Position numbers and translations under genes: made by a program. This document shows positions 50,662-61,341 of a stretch of 64,000 nt of DNA, one piece after another. The DNA lies in the NCBI GenBank assembly GCA_963845675.1, contig CAWJSX010000003.1:62001-126000 (forward strand), in the 5' to 3' direction. The stretch comes from CAWJMD01 sp963845675. GTDB taxonomy: Bacteria > Actinomycetota > Actinomycetes > Actinomycetales > CAWJMD01. Each line of letters begins with the position of its first letter. Position 1 is the stretch's first letter. Under the pieces are notes generated by a model. It had not been told where the DNA came from and did not search any database. It saw only the letters and a program-made list of their open reading frames with translations.

Positions 50662-53600
50662 GCCGGCGACACGCGGTCGAGCAGGGCGTCGAGGTCGACG
50701 CGGTCGGGCAGTGGAGGGACGGCGGGCGCCGCACCGGGTGGGCGACGGGTTCCCGCCGACAGCGCGGCGAGCGCCGCGTGCTGGGCGGCCCCGCGGGGGT
50801 CGTCGTCGAGCAGCGCCACCTGCACGAGGCGGGGATGCTCGGCGTCACGGCCGCCGACGACCACGCCTCGTCCCGGCGGCCACGGTGTCGGGACGCTCCG
50901 GGAGGGGACGCCGGCCATCACCGCGTCGCCGGTGTCGCTGGTCCGCAGCACGAGCCGTTGTCCCACGAGCGCGCCGAGCCGACCGGTCGCGACCGCCCGC
51001 CCTCCGGTCACGACGCACCGCACCCCCACGGCGGGCCCCCGGGAGAGCAGCTCGAGCACCGCGTCCAGGCGCCGCAGGCCCTCGGTGTCGTCCCAGGACT
51101 GATGCAGCTCGTCCCACCCGTCCACGACCAGCACGATCCAGGGAAGGGCGCCGCCGGTGCGCTGGTACTCGAGCAGGTCGCCGGCCGACGCCCTCGTGAA
51201 GAGCTCCTGGCGTCGCGAGACCTCGGCGAGCAGCCGGCCCAGCAGGCGTCCGGCCCGCTCGCCGTCGTCGCGCGGCACGACGGCACCGACGTGCGGCAGG
51301 TCCGTCAGCGGACCCAGACCCGCGGCGCCGTCGAGCACGTACACCCACCCCTCTGCCGGGGTGCACCGGCCCACGAGGGAGGCGAGCAGAGCACGGACCA
51401 CCGTGGTGCGGCCGCTGCGGGAGGCGCCCACGACGCCGAGTGCGCCGTCCACCGCGAGGTCCCAGGAGGCTGCCACCTGGCGCTGTCGCGCCGGGTCGTC
51501 GGCGAGCCCGTAGGTCAGCACGGGGGAGGGCGAGGGCGGTGCGGGCGGGATGGTCCTGGTCGTCAGGAGCTCGGGGAGCGGTGGGAGCCACGGGCTGGGC
51601 GCGATGGCGACGCCCATGTCGCGTGCGGCGGCGCCGACAGCCCGGACGATCCTGGACAGGTCTGCCTCCGCGACGTGCGGCGGTGCCGCGGGACGCGGGG
51701 CCGGGTCGCCGAGGCGTGCCCACTCGAGCCGGCGGACCGAGAACCGCACGTCCGCAGAGCCGGCGGCCACGCCGCCCACCCGCGCGGTCTGGAAGCGCAC
51801 CGGCTCCGCCGACCCGACGCGGGCGACCCCTCGACCCGGCGTGCGGTCGCTGATCGTCGCGGCCTCGGAGGTGTCGACGACGTCGATGGAGTCGCCTGGG
51901 TGCTGGACCCGCAGCGCGAGACGCAGGTTGACGTTGGCCTTGATGTCCGCGCTCACGACGCCCCCCGGGCGTTGCGTCGCGAGCACGAGGTGCACACCGA
52001 GGGAGCGGCCGACGGCGGCCAGGCGGACCAGCCCGGAGATGAAGTCCGGCAGCTCCTCGGCGAGCACGCGGAACTCGTCGATCACCAGGACGAGCCTCGG
52101 CAGCGAAGGCGGCACCTCCTGGCCGGTGGCCCCGACCCGATCGCGCAGGGACTGGTAGTCGGTCAGGTCTGATGCGCCATGGGAGGCGAGAAGCCTCTCA
52201 CGGCGGGCGATCTCGGCGCCCAGCGAGTCCAAGGCCCGGGCGGTCAGTCCGGCGTCGAGATCGGTGACGAGCCCCACGGTGTGCGGCAGGCGGGCGCACT
52301 CGGCGAACGCTGCACCACCCTTGTAGTCGACGAGGACGAACGTCAGCTCGTCCGGTCGGTTGGCGAGTGCCAACCCCGCGATCAGCGTCTGCAGCAGCTC
52401 GCTCTTGCCGGCGCCCGTCGTCCCGGCGACGAGGACGTGGGGCCCGTCGCGCGCGAGGTCCACCACGAACGGGCCACCGGTGGTCGCGCCGAGCACCGTC
52501 GTGACAGCGCGCGGGGACCTGCGCCAGGACGTCGCCACGGCGTCGGCGTCGGTGGCGTCGAGGTCGAGCTGGTCGAGCAGACGGACGGTGTCGGGGAGAC
52601 CGGCCCCGGCGACCGGGGTGGCGTCGCGCAGCGGGGCGAGGCCCCGGGCCAGGCGCTGCGCCCAGCGGTCCGCGACGAGGTCGGCGACGACGTCGTCGAC
52701 GGGTTCGGCTGCGTCGGGGACGGCTGCGTCCGGGCCCGTCGTCACGCGCAGCCGCGTGGCCACCTCGCCTCCGACCTGCACCGTCCCACGGCACTCGACG
52801 GGGAGCCGGGAGGCAGCACTCGTCCAGGCACAGGACCGAGACGCCGACCGACCGGACCGAGCTCGAGCAGCCGTGCCACACCGGGCAGGGTGCGCAGGTG
52901 CTGTGAGCCGTCGAGGACCACGACCACGTGCGGCAAGGTGCCGACCCGGGTCTCGTGGTGGTGGGTGCCACGGTCGGCGAGGCGAGCGTCGAGCAGCGCC
53001 TCCAGCTCGGCGACGCGGCTCCTGGCCTGCTCCTCGTCCACGCCGATGAGCGCTTGGGCCGGGAGTGGGCGGGACCGCTGCCCGGGAGCAGGTGGGGGAG
53101 CCACGCGGTCCAGGTCCAGTCGGCGCGGTCCCCGGTGACCAGGAGGACCAGCGAGACGTGACGGGGCGAGTGCAGGGTCGCGACCTGGCCCACCAGAGAG
53201 CGCGCCAGCGAGACGACCCGGGGCCTCGGGCCCGCCACCCCGACGACCCCCAGGTCGGTCAGCGACACGGTGACGGGCACGTCGTGCACGAGGGGACGCT
53301 CCGGGCCCTCACGCCCGGTCGAAGGTTCGTGGAGCGCGACCCGCGACGGGAGGTCGGCCGTCCCGAGGCGCAACGAGAGGAAGTCGGGGTCGCCAGGGCT
53401 GCGCTCCCAGACCCGTTGCAGCGCACCGGTGGCGACCTGCAACAGCTCGGCGGCGTCGGGTGCTGACGCCCGTCGGCGAAGCTGCTCGGTCCTGAGGGCG
53501 TCGCGGACGGTGCCCGTCGCACGCGCGAGCTCGGTCTCGTACGCCGCCACGGCTGCGCGGTGGTCGGACCGGCCGGTGAGACGGTCGCTCAGGAGGTTGC

Positions 53601-54405
53601 CCAGGATCATCAGCGGGGAGAACAGGCCGATCAGCAAGGCGTAGGGGGAGCGCAGCACCAGCGCCAGCGGCACCGCGAGCAGAAGCGGGAGCACCAGCGC
53701 GACGAGGGGGATCCGGGCTGTGCTCCGAGGCGGCGGCGCAGCAGGAAGGTGGACGGCGACAGGCTGTGGCGCCTGCTGTGTGCGGGGGGAACGGTTGACC
53801 TGGACCACCCCGTCCTGGACGTGCGCCGCCGCGGCCCGGCCGTCGGGGACCCGCAGCGTCAGCGTCGTGGACCCGAGCAGCACGCGTGACGCCTCGGTCA
53901 CCGGCGTCGACGACCCGGTGAGCCAGGCTCCGTCGACCCGTGTGCCGTTCGTCGACCCCAGGTCGCGCACCGTGACCCCGCCCGACGTGACCTCCAGCTC
54001 GGCGTGCACACGGGAGATGTCCGGGTCGTCCACGGTCAGGTCCGCCTGTGCGGACCGCCCGATCCGGTGGGTTCCAGGGGCCAGCCGGTGCACCTGCCCG
54101 GCGTCGGGTCCGCCGACCGTGTGCAGCTCGAGGAAGCCCCCGGTCGCGCCCCTCGCGCGTCCCGGGGCACCGCCGGGGAGCCCGACGCTGAGGAGGGCAC
54201 CGTCCAGCAGGGGTCCCGACCCCAGGAGGACGCCGTCCTCGAGCTCGTCGCCGTCGACGTGCAGCGGCGTGCCCGCCCCGGCGCCGACCGCGCCGAGCAG
54301 GTGATCGCGCACGTCGGCCACCGTCGTGCCGGGGCAGGCCTCCACGACCACGTCGACCAGCGCACCGGCGCGCGCCGTGTCCAGCACGCTCAGCCTCAGC
54401 CTCAC
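50658..54405 (-). pseudogene. FHA-FtsK/SpoIIIE ATPase (EssC/EccC-like), frame broken three times
   Basis: From the GTG at 54405 (VRLRLSVLDTARAGALVDV) the parts in order are: an EssC-type N-terminal ubiquitin-like domain; an FHA domain (HRIGRSAQADLTVDDPDISRVHAEL, RDLGSTNGTRVDG); two membrane helices (LVALVLPLLLAVPLALVL, ALLIGLFSPLMILGNLL); a domain with RVWERSPGDPDFLSLRLG; then FtsK ATPase 1 with VLVAGTTGAGKSELLQTLI and LPRLVLVIDEF; and ATPase 2 with VVGASRSGRTTVV and PWIVLVVDGWDEL. Shifts lie near 53060, 52850 and 52800. The whole chain would be about 1,480 residues with the third domain. This is the layout of T7SSb EssC, a secretion motor that exports WXG100 proteins. None of those, and no EsaA/EssB or EccB/D/E, is in the window. 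Confidence 0.78.
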
Positions 54406-54644
54406 CCGTGCACCGCCCCCGCCACCGCGCCATCGTGGCAGCGGGCACGGACGGCGCGCCGGAGTCGTCAGCGTCCCTGTGGACAACTCGGACGGCATCG
54501 CGGAACACGGGAGGTCCACGGTCCGTCCAGCGGGCGGACGGTGGGCAGCACGACGGCCCCTCGATAGCATCGGCCTGTGGGCGCCGGTCGTCCGCATCCA
54601 GCAACGGGGGCGGGAACGCCTCCTCGACGAAGTGGAGTGCCAAC

Positions 54645-55226
54645 GTGGGAGTGAGCCTCAGCAAGGGCGGGAACGTCTCGCTGACGAAGGAGGCTGGCGC
54701 CGCCGGTCTGAGCGCCGTGACCGTGGGGCTGGGCTGGGACGTGCGCAGCACCACCGGCGTCGACTTCGACCTGGACGCGTCGGCGATCGGGTGCGACGCC
54801 AACGGCAAGGTCGTGTCCGACCAGCACTTCGTGTTCTTCAACAACCTGCGCAGCCCGGACGGCTCGATCGAGCACACCGGCGACAACCTCACCGGCGAGG
54901 GCGAGGGCGACGACGAGCAGATCAAGGTCAACGTGTCCGGCGCGCCGGCCGAGATCGACAAGATCGTCTTCCCGGTCTCGATCTACGACGCCGACAACCG
55001 GCAGCAGAACTTCGGCCAGGTGCGGAACGCGTTCATCCGCGTCGTGAACCAGGTCAACGGGTCCGAGCTCGCCCGGTACGACCTCACCGAGGACGCGTCG
55101 ACCGAGACCGCGATGGTCTTCGGCGAGCTGTACCGGTCGGGCGGCGAGTGGAAGTTCCGGGCCGTCGGCCAGGGCTACGCGACCGGGCTGTCGGGCATCG
55201 CGCGCGACTTCGGCGTGAACGTCTGA
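54645..55226 (+). CDS. terD: TerD-family tellurite/stress protein
   Basis: The GTG at 54645 has a GTGGAG ribosome-binding site and gives 193 residues starting VGVSLSKGGNVSLTKEAG. TerD proteins are cytosolic calcium-binding proteins of the Ter stress system. The signature strands are GLGWDVRSTTGVDFDLDASA and FVFFNNLRSPDGSIEHTGDN. The acidic calcium loop is EGEGDDEQIKVN and the C terminus is RAVGQGYATGLSGIARDFGV. It converges with the DUF475 (TerC-like) gene across a strong shared terminator, and the rest of the Ter genes lie just beyond. Confidence 0.93.
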   Translation: MGVSLSKGGNVSLTKEAGAAGLSAVTVGLGWDVRSTTGVDFDLDASAIGCDANGKVVSDQHFVFFNNLRSPDGSIEHTGDNLTGEGEGDDEQIKVNVSGAPAEIDKIVFPVSIYDADNRQQNFGQVRNAFIRVVNQVNGSELARYDLTEDASTETAMVFGELYRSGGEWKFRAVGQGYATGLSGIARDFGVNV

Positions 55227-55244
55227 CGGTCACCACCGCCTGAC

Positions 55245-55290
55245 ACGCACGAGGGCCCGGCCACCACCTGGTGGCCGGGCCCTCGTGCGT
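55245..55290. terminator. Bidirectional terminator between terD and DUF475 gene
   Basis: A perfect 21-base-pair stem, ACGCACGAGGGCCCGGCCACC with its exact complement, and a four-base loop (ACCT). It lies in the 81-base gap between convergent stops at 55226 and 55308, the expected place for a terminator working both ways. Confidence 0.85.
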
Positions 55291-55307
55291 CCGGGGTGCC
55301 TGGCGTC

Positions 55308-56476
55308 CTAGACCGTGACGTGCGGGTGGTCGTGCGTCGGGCTCTCGCGGTCGAGACGCTTGTTGCGCATCACGGAGTTGACGAACGAGGCGACGATGAA
55401 GGCCACGCCGATGAGGCCGGTGACGACCTCTGGGATCTCGTACTTGACCGTGATCAGGAGGATCACGGCCAGCGCGCCGATGGCCCAGTGGGCGCCGTGC
55501 TCCAGGTAGATGTACTCGTCCAGCGTGCCCTTGCGCACGAGGTAGACGGTCAGCGACCGGATCCAGAAGGCACCGACGCCCAGGCCGATCATGATGATGA
55601 AGATGTCCTGGGTGATCGCGAAGGCCCCGATCACGCCGTCGAAGGAGAAGGACGCGTCCAGGACCTCGAGGTAGAGGAACAGGAAGAGGCCCGCCCGGCC
55701 GGTGGCCAGGGCGGCCGTACTCGGACCCGACCGACCGTGGCGGTGGCGGTGGCGGTCGCGGTGGCGGTCGCGGCGGCGGGCGCCGGCTGCTCCAGGGCAC
55801 CCGCCGCCTCGTCGTCCACCTCGCCCTCGTCGTGACCGGCCTCGAACAGGTTGCCCAGCCCGTTGACGAGCAGGTAGGTGACGACGCCGAGCACGCCGGA
55901 GATCAGGACCTGGCCGAAGTGCTCCTCGTCCGCGAAGGCCATGGCCGAGGCCGTGAGGGCGGTCAGCGCGATGACGACGGCCAGCTGGTCGAGCTTGCCG
56001 ATCCGGTTGAGCGGCTCCTCGAGCCAGTTGAGCCAGTGGATGTCGCGGTCCTCGAAGAGCCACTCCAGGAACAGCATCATGAGGAACATGCCGCCGAAGC
56101 CGGCGATGGCCGGGTGGGCGTCGTTGACGAGGTTGGCGTAGGTGCCGGGGGTCTCGATGTCGCCGCCCGCGATGGCGAGGTCGACCGCGGCGACGGGCGA
56201 GATCCCCGCCGTCGTCGCCACCAGCAGCACCGGGAAGACCAGCCGCATGCCGAAGACGGCGATGAGGATGCCGATGGTGAGGAAGATCTTCTGCCAGAAC
56301 TCGCTCATCCGCTTCAGGACCTTGGCGTTGACCACGGCGTTGTCGAACGAGAGCGAGACCTCGAGGACGATGAGGACGAAGACGACCAGGAAGCCGTTGA
56401 GGTCGAAGAGCAGGAACGAGGCGACGAGCGCGATCAGCGTCGTGGCGCCGGAGAAGCCGAAGGTTCGCAGGAGCAC
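55308..56476 (-). CDS. TerC-like DUF475 membrane protein, one frameshift
   Basis: The GTG at 56476 (MLLRTFGFSGATTLIALVAS) has AAGGA seven bases ahead. The TerC-type signature NAVVNAKVLKRMSEFWQ and DLNGFLVVFVLIVLEVSLSFD place conserved acidic and Asn residues in the membrane, thought to bind metal. Near 55725 the frame shifts after an Ala-Thr repeat into STAALATGRAGLFLFLYLEVLDASFSFDGVIGAFA, the second half with the matching SFDG motif, and on to the stop at 55308. Corrected, it has about 389 residues and nine or ten helices. In Ter systems it is the membrane partner of TerD. Confidence 0.85.
55737..55778. repeat. Imperfect hexanucleotide repeat (GTGGCG)7
   Basis: Seven units of GTGGCG (with GTCGCG and GCGGCG variants) code for the Thr-Ala linker between the two halves of the DUF475 protein. 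The frame break of that gene is just beyond the repeat, so slippage in sequencing or replication is a likely cause. Confidence 0.8.
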
Positions 56477-56581
56477 CGTCTGGTCCTTGTCGTCGTGTGG
56501 GTCGTCGTGCGGGTCGTCGTCCGGGGGCAGGCTCCCGGGGTCGTACGGAGGCCGGGCACGCGGCCCGGCTCCGGGGTGAGC

Positions 56582-57402
56582 CTACCCGCGGGGTCCGACC
56601 GCGCCGACCGAGCGCAGCAGCCAGCGCACCAGCTCCTCGCCGCCGAGGACACCTGGGGCTCCGGTCACGTGGAGCCCCGGTGTCGTCCACGCCGCGGACG
56701 CGAGCTCGCCCTGGGCGGGCCGCACCGCCAGGTCGGCGACCTCGAGCAGCTCGCCGTCGAGCAGGGAGTCCCCGGCGGCGACCAGCGTGCCGGCGCCGGT
56801 CCGCCGCTGCACCTCCCGGGCAGCGGCCGACTTCGTCAGGGGACGGGGGACGCAGTACACCTTGCGGCCCTGCAGCGACAGGCCCCAGCCGCGCTCGTCG
56901 CACCACGCGGCGAGGTCGTCCAGCCAGCCGGCCGGGACGCCGTCGCGGTCCACCACGCTGTAGACGAAGAGGTCGGACGCGACGCGCAACGACTGCACGA
57001 ACGGCCCGCGACCCGCTCGACGTGACGGTGCACCTCGTCGACCGGGGCGCATCCGTCGAGCGACCCCTTGACGTGCACGGACCAGTCCTCGTCGACCACG
57101 CCGTCGACCAGCAGGTGGCCGCCGTTGCTGGCGATGGCGTACCGCGCCGGGGTCGGGCCGGGCAGGTGGACACGGGCCAGCTGTGCCGGCGTGCGGGTCG
57201 TGGTCGGCACCAGGACCGTGGCCGCGGCCAGCTCCACCAGCAGGTCGGCGGCCGTCTCGGTGACGAACGACAGCGGCGCGCCCCGGTAGACCTCGACGCA
57301 CAGCAGCCGGGGCGCGTCGACGTCCTCGCAGGGCAGCAGCAGGGCGCCGGGGGAGTAGATCACCGTGCGGTCGAGGTCGACGCAGGTGACGTGCCCGCTC
57401 AC
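56582..57402 (-). pseudogene. HAD-family phosphatase of the Ter operon, one frameshift
   Basis: The GTG at 57402 overlaps the StiP stop (GTGA). Motif I is CVDLDRTVIYSP, with the usual DLDRT. The middle has RYAIASNGGHLLVDG. Near 57005 the homology moves frame from RHVERVAG into GPFVQSLRVASDLFVYSVVD, then GRKVYCVPRPLTKSAAAREV, and motif IV is TLVAAGDSLLDGELLEVADLA. The corrected protein has about 273 residues in the Cof/sucrose-phosphatase-like branch (type IIB cap). In Ter biosynthetic operons a HAD phosphatase is thought to dephosphorylate the nucleoside-like product. It carries one shift only, but is listed as broken because neighbours in the operon share the damage. Confidence 0.75.
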
Positions 57403-58530
57403 CCCTCGCCGCCGGACCGCGGCTCGATCAGCCCGACACAGCTGTAGGACAGGTCGGCGACCGCCTCGACCGGCACGCCGCGCTGGCGCGCGAGGTGCAG
57501 CACGTGCGGCAGCTCGGCCCACGCGCTGGGTCGCACCAGCACGCGCTCGGGCACGCGACGCAGGAGCACCCGGGTGGTCTCGCCGACGCCGGGCTTGACG
57601 AGGTTGACCTCACCGATCCCGTACCGCTCGCTGATGCGCTCGACGGCGGCCCAGCCCTCCCACGTCGGCTGCCGGTCGACCGGCGGCGACCGCGGGCCAC
57701 GTGGCCCCGACCTCGGGTCCGCACGGCGGCGAAGTACTCGCTGACCGCGTCGAGATAGGCGTTCGAGACGTCGCTCGCCGGCCAGGTCGGAGTAGAACTT
57801 GGCACCGTGGAAGTCGTGCGGGCCGATCAGGGAGTCGTTCAGCACGGTGCGCGAGACCAGGCCGGAGACGGTCGAGTTCAGGCACGCGGACGGGATGAGG
57901 AAGTCGTCGCGCGTCCCGAAGCGTCCGCACGCAGCGACCGGGATCGGCGAGCACCGCGAGGTCGTCGACGAAGACGACGCCGGTTGTCCGTGCGTGCTCG
58001 GCCAGCGCGGCGGTCAGCTCGCGGGCGATGGCGCCCTTGCCCGTCCACCCGTCCACGAAGACGACGTCGGACGGATCGTGGTGCGTGCTGAGGTACCGCA
58101 GCGCGACCTGGTCGATGCCGCGGCCGCGGACGATGGACAGCGTGTAGTGGGCGGGCTCGATGCCGTGGGTCTGCACGAGCCACCGGCGGATGAGGATCCC
58201 GACCGGCGTCCCGGCGCGCGCGAGGGACGCGAGCGCCAGGTCCGGTCCGCGCTCCGCCAGCAGGATCTCGCCGACGACGCCGACAGCGACCGCGATGCGG
58301 CGCGCTGCGTCGGCGACGGCGACGTGGAAGAGACGCTGGTACTCGGCGTCGGGCTGTACTCCTGCGGCAGCGACTCCGCGTAGTGGGCGCGTCCGGACTG
58401 GATCGCCGCCTCGCGCTCGGCGGTCGGGGCCTCGAGCCGGGCGTGCGGAGACGTCCTTGAGCAGCCACGTCACCTCATGGGCGGCGTACGAGCCGAACGC
58501 CGGACCGTGCAGGGGCTGCGGGAGGCTCGT
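57399..58530 (-). pseudogene. StiP-type cysteine protease/PELOTA-associated protein, frame broken at least five times
   Basis: Five frame segments join into a protein with the StiP pattern. GSYAAHEVTWLLKDVSA and RLEAPTAEREAAIQSGRAHY are followed by AESLPQEYSP, then SLARAGTPVGILIRRWLVQT, AHYTLSIVRGRGIDQVALRY, and VFVDGWTGKGAI. FGTRDDFLIPSACLNSTVSG and DFHGAKFYSDLA follow, then the tail SDVSNAYLDAVSEYF and LVKPGVGETTRVLLRRVP. Shifts are near 58440, 58347, 57925, 57785 and 57690. StiP proteins are predicted papain-like peptidases fused to a PELOTA RNA-binding domain, found in Ter operons. The start is uncertain: no good start codon precedes GPAFGSY in frame, so the upper limit is approximate. 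Confidence 0.7.
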
Positions 58531-59951
58531 GCGCGGACGGGCGGGACGACGGTCCGGTGACGGGGAGCACGGCCAGCACGACCTCCGGGGTGGCGGTGTC
58601 GAGGGCGGCGACGAGCCCTCCGGGTGACGCCAGCGCGGAGGTGTCCGCGGGGGCGTCGGTGACGACGAGGACCCGGTCGAACCTCGCGCCCTCGACCGGA
58701 GACGTTGTAGGCGAAGCGGTCTCCGTCCGGTTCGTCGTGGGCCGCGAAGCGCACGACCGAGCGGAGCGCGTACCCCTCGTCGTCGACGGCGACGGCCGGC
58801 GACCGGGTGGTGGTGGAGAACCGCACGTCGAGGTCGGGACGTGCGTCCGCCCACGCCTCGGCGAGGTGGAGGGGCGCCGCCATCAGCTCCTCGGTGCCGA
58901 GCACGAGCACCCGGCTGCCCGCGGCGACGGGGGGACCGCCAGCGTCGAGACGGGCCGCGACCTCGGGAACCGTGGCGCTCCAGGCCCGGTGGACCTCGGG
59001 GCCGACGCCGTGGCGTCCCCCCTCGGGCAGGCCGGGTGGCCAGCCGACGTCGATGCGGTGGACCCGGCCGGACGATGCCGTTGCAGCAGAGGGCTTCCCG
59101 CCGGATGCCACCTCAGCCACCAGGTCGGCGCCACGACGTAGGGCGTCCGGCGGGAGGTCGACGGTGCCCCTGACGAGCGACACGACGTCGACGTGGGCGC
59201 CGAGAGCCGCCACGGCGGTCACGAGGCGCTGGCCGTCCTCCTCCGAGCGCAGGTCGACGAGCGTCGCGACGACGTAGCGACGGCGCGGGGACACCTCGTG
59301 CAGGGCCGAGATGGTGTTGAGCACCGTCGAGCCGGTGGAGAGCTCGTCGTCCACGAGGACCAGGGGGCGGTCGCGCGTCACCAGAGCCGGGTCGGCGGGC
59401 AGCAGCAGGTGGCTCGTCGCGTGGGAGTGCGACTCCTCGAACGCCCCGAGCACGTCCACACCCGGCACCGGGCGTCGCGTCGAGTGCAGGTAGTCGGCGC
59501 GGCCGAGGGCAACGGCCACGTCGTGCCCCAGCGCCGTGGCGGTCTCCGCGTAGCCGAGGACGGCCGCGTCGACGCCGCCGCCCCCGGTCGCCGCGACCAC
59601 CGTGTCGCGCAGCGCGACGGCAGCACCGGGCTCGTCGTCCAGCGCTCGGCGGACGAGCCTGCCGAGGTGCGTGCGTGCGGCGTCGTCCCCGAGGGAGAAG
59701 TCGTCGTCCAGCACCTCGCGGACGAGGGCGCCGAGCAGCAGCGCCGCACCGCGCACCAGCCTGGGGTCTGTCGGCACGTGCTTGGCCAGCACTCGCGAGA
59801 CGAGCAGGTGCGCCCGGCGAGGGTTGCGCCGGACCGCGAGCCCGACGAGGTCGTCCAGGGCGAGGCCGACGGGGGAGACGGTCGTGCGCAGCCGCACGTC
59901 CAGCCTGTCGGCGACCCAGGTGCCCGTCCAGGTCCTCGTTCCGGCCGTCAC
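58475..59951 (-). CDS. Phosphoribosyltransferase with TRSP domain (Ter operon), one frameshift
   Basis: The GTG at 59951 overlaps the CitE stop. The PRPP-binding loop of type I phosphoribosyltransferases is PLVLVDDELSTGSTVLNTI. Upstream is GYAETATALGHDVAVALGRADYLHSTR, and the second (TRSP) domain has GSRVLVLGTEELMAAPLHLAEAW. Near 58700 one base moves the frame from FAYNVSG into ARFDRVLVVTDAPADTSALAS and on to the TGA at 58475. About 492 residues. This two-domain enzyme is part of the predicted pathway to a nucleoside-like metabolite in Ter systems. The overlap of its last 55 bases with the StiP gene suggests another uncorrected indel there. Confidence 0.75.
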
Positions 59952-61129
59952 GAGAGCAGGCTCGCGGCGAGGACCTCGACGAACGTGATGTCGGGCTTCG
60001 AGACGCCGAACACCCTGGCGCGCAGGTGAGTTCGCTGGGCCCAGGCCAGGTGCGGCTTCGACTCGTTCATCTTGTTGCCGTACATCGAGGCGGAGACACC
60101 GCCCTGTCCGGCGGTTCCGAGGATGTCGAGGGCGTCCTCGTACTCCTCGTGCGTGACCACCTGCAGCGCGTGGACCGCGCTGACGTGCGTCGGGTGGATC
60201 ACCGTCTTGCCGGTCAGGCCGTTGGCCTTGTCGAGCTCCACCTCGCGGATCAGACCGTCCATGTCGCGCGAGATCAGCTGCGCCCGTAGCTCGGGGGCCT
60301 TGTGCTGCTCGAACAACGTCTGGCGCAGGCGTGGCTTGAAGACGCGTTCGCCGCCGCTGAAGTACTCCCAGACCGGACCGGTGATGACGAACCCGGTGCC
60401 GTCCGCGCGGCCCAGACGGTTGACGATGTCGGTGATCACCGCGGCGACGACGCGGACGTCGTAGACGGTGAGCTCTCGAGACCGCCGCAGGCCGTAGACG
60501 GCGGAGAGGTCCGTCGCGCCGATGCGCACGGCGAGCACGTGCGAGCGCCGGCTGTTCAGCACCGACTGGCACCAGGAGAGCGCCTGCATGCGCGTCTCCT
60601 CGTGGGTGATCTGGCGCGACTCCATCACCGGCATCGCGAACAGCCGGTGCCCGTACCGGGACGAGGCCTCCGCGATGGAGTCCAGGTACGCCAGCCCGTT
60701 CTCCGGTCCGAACTTCGGGAGCACGAACCCGGTCAGCGAGGCGACCGCGGGGCCGAGTCTCTCGACGAGGTCGAGGACCTGCTCCGGGCGGCGGACCCGT
60801 ACGAACAGCAGTGGCGCCGGCGAGGTCGCGTCACGGTCTGCGCGTAGGGGGCCGTGCAGGTCGGTGATGGCCTCGACCACGTTCTTCTCGCCGAGCTCGA
60901 CCTCGGTGTCGGCGATCGCGTCCTCGAGGCAGAGCACCATCGAGACGGTCCCGCGGGCCGCCTGAGTGCGCACCCGAGCGGCGAGGTCTGGGTGGGTGGC
61001 GGGCGTGTACAGACTGGCCCCGAGGGCGGTCGCCAGCAGCGGGGCGTCGGCGTCTGCGCCGAAGGGTTCAGGCTGCTCCGCGAAGATGCGTGCCCTGGTG
61101 GGCGCGCTGAGGTGGGCGAAGTGCTGCAT
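59948..61129 (-). CDS. HpcH/HpaI (CitE-like) lyase of the Ter operon
   Basis: The ATG at 61129 (MQHFAHLSAPTRARIFAEQPEPF) has a GGGAG site and gives 393 residues; upstream in-frame codons are rejected as poor in character. The CitE core is LGASLYTPATHPDLAARV, GTVSMVLCLEDAIADTEVELG, FVLPKFGPENG and LAVRIGATDLSAVYGLRR. It is much longer than the island's lyase (284 residues) and carries the extra C-terminal half (VFKPRLRQTLFEQHKAPELR, HPTHVSAVHALQVVTHEEYEDAL) that is specific to Ter operons. It is the first gene of this leftward operon. It likely cleaves or forms a carbon-carbon bond in the Ter metabolite pathway. Confidence 0.85.
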   Translation of the reverse strand: MQHFAHLSAPTRARIFAEQPEPFGADADAPLLATALGASLYTPATHPDLAARVRTQAARGTVSMVLCLEDAIADTEVELGEKNVVEAITDLHGPLRADRDATSPAPLLFVRVRRPEQVLDLVERLGPAVASLTGFVLPKFGPENGLAYLDSIAEASSRYGHRLFAMPVMESRQITHEETRMQALSWCQSVLNSRRSHVLAVRIGATDLSAVYGLRRSRELTVYDVRVVAAVITDIVNRLGRADGTGFVITGPVWEYFSGGERVFKPRLRQTLFEQHKAPELRAQLISRDMDGLIREVELDKANGLTGKTVIHPTHVSAVHALQVVTHEEYEDALDILGTAGQGGVSASMYGNKMNESKPHLAWAQRTHLRARVFGVSKPDITFVEVLAASLLS

Positions 61130-61341
61130 GGGGACTCCCGGAGTGGCCGAGACCGTCCGCACGTGCCCGCGCGGAGGACGGTCGCATTCTGCCTCAGCCG
61201 GAGAGCGGCGGCACACCGCGGTGCCGCAGAACCGTCCGAAGCGGACGCCCTACCCGGTCCGCGCGGCGGAGGTGCGACGCCTACCCGTGCACACGAGCAG
61301 CAGGTCCTTCGCCGGACGGTGCAGCGGCTGGCCGGCCGGGC

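Noticed and set aside
50658..54405. A complete type VII secretion locus
   Set aside because: Only the EssC/EccC-like ATPase is present. No WXG100, EsaA, EssB, EccB/D/E or mycosin gene is found in the 64 kb.
58475..58530. A true 55-base overlap of the phosphoribosyltransferase and StiP genes
   Set aside because: Other joints in this operon overlap by four bases, and this stretch has several indels. An uncorrected frameshift at the boundary is the simpler reading.
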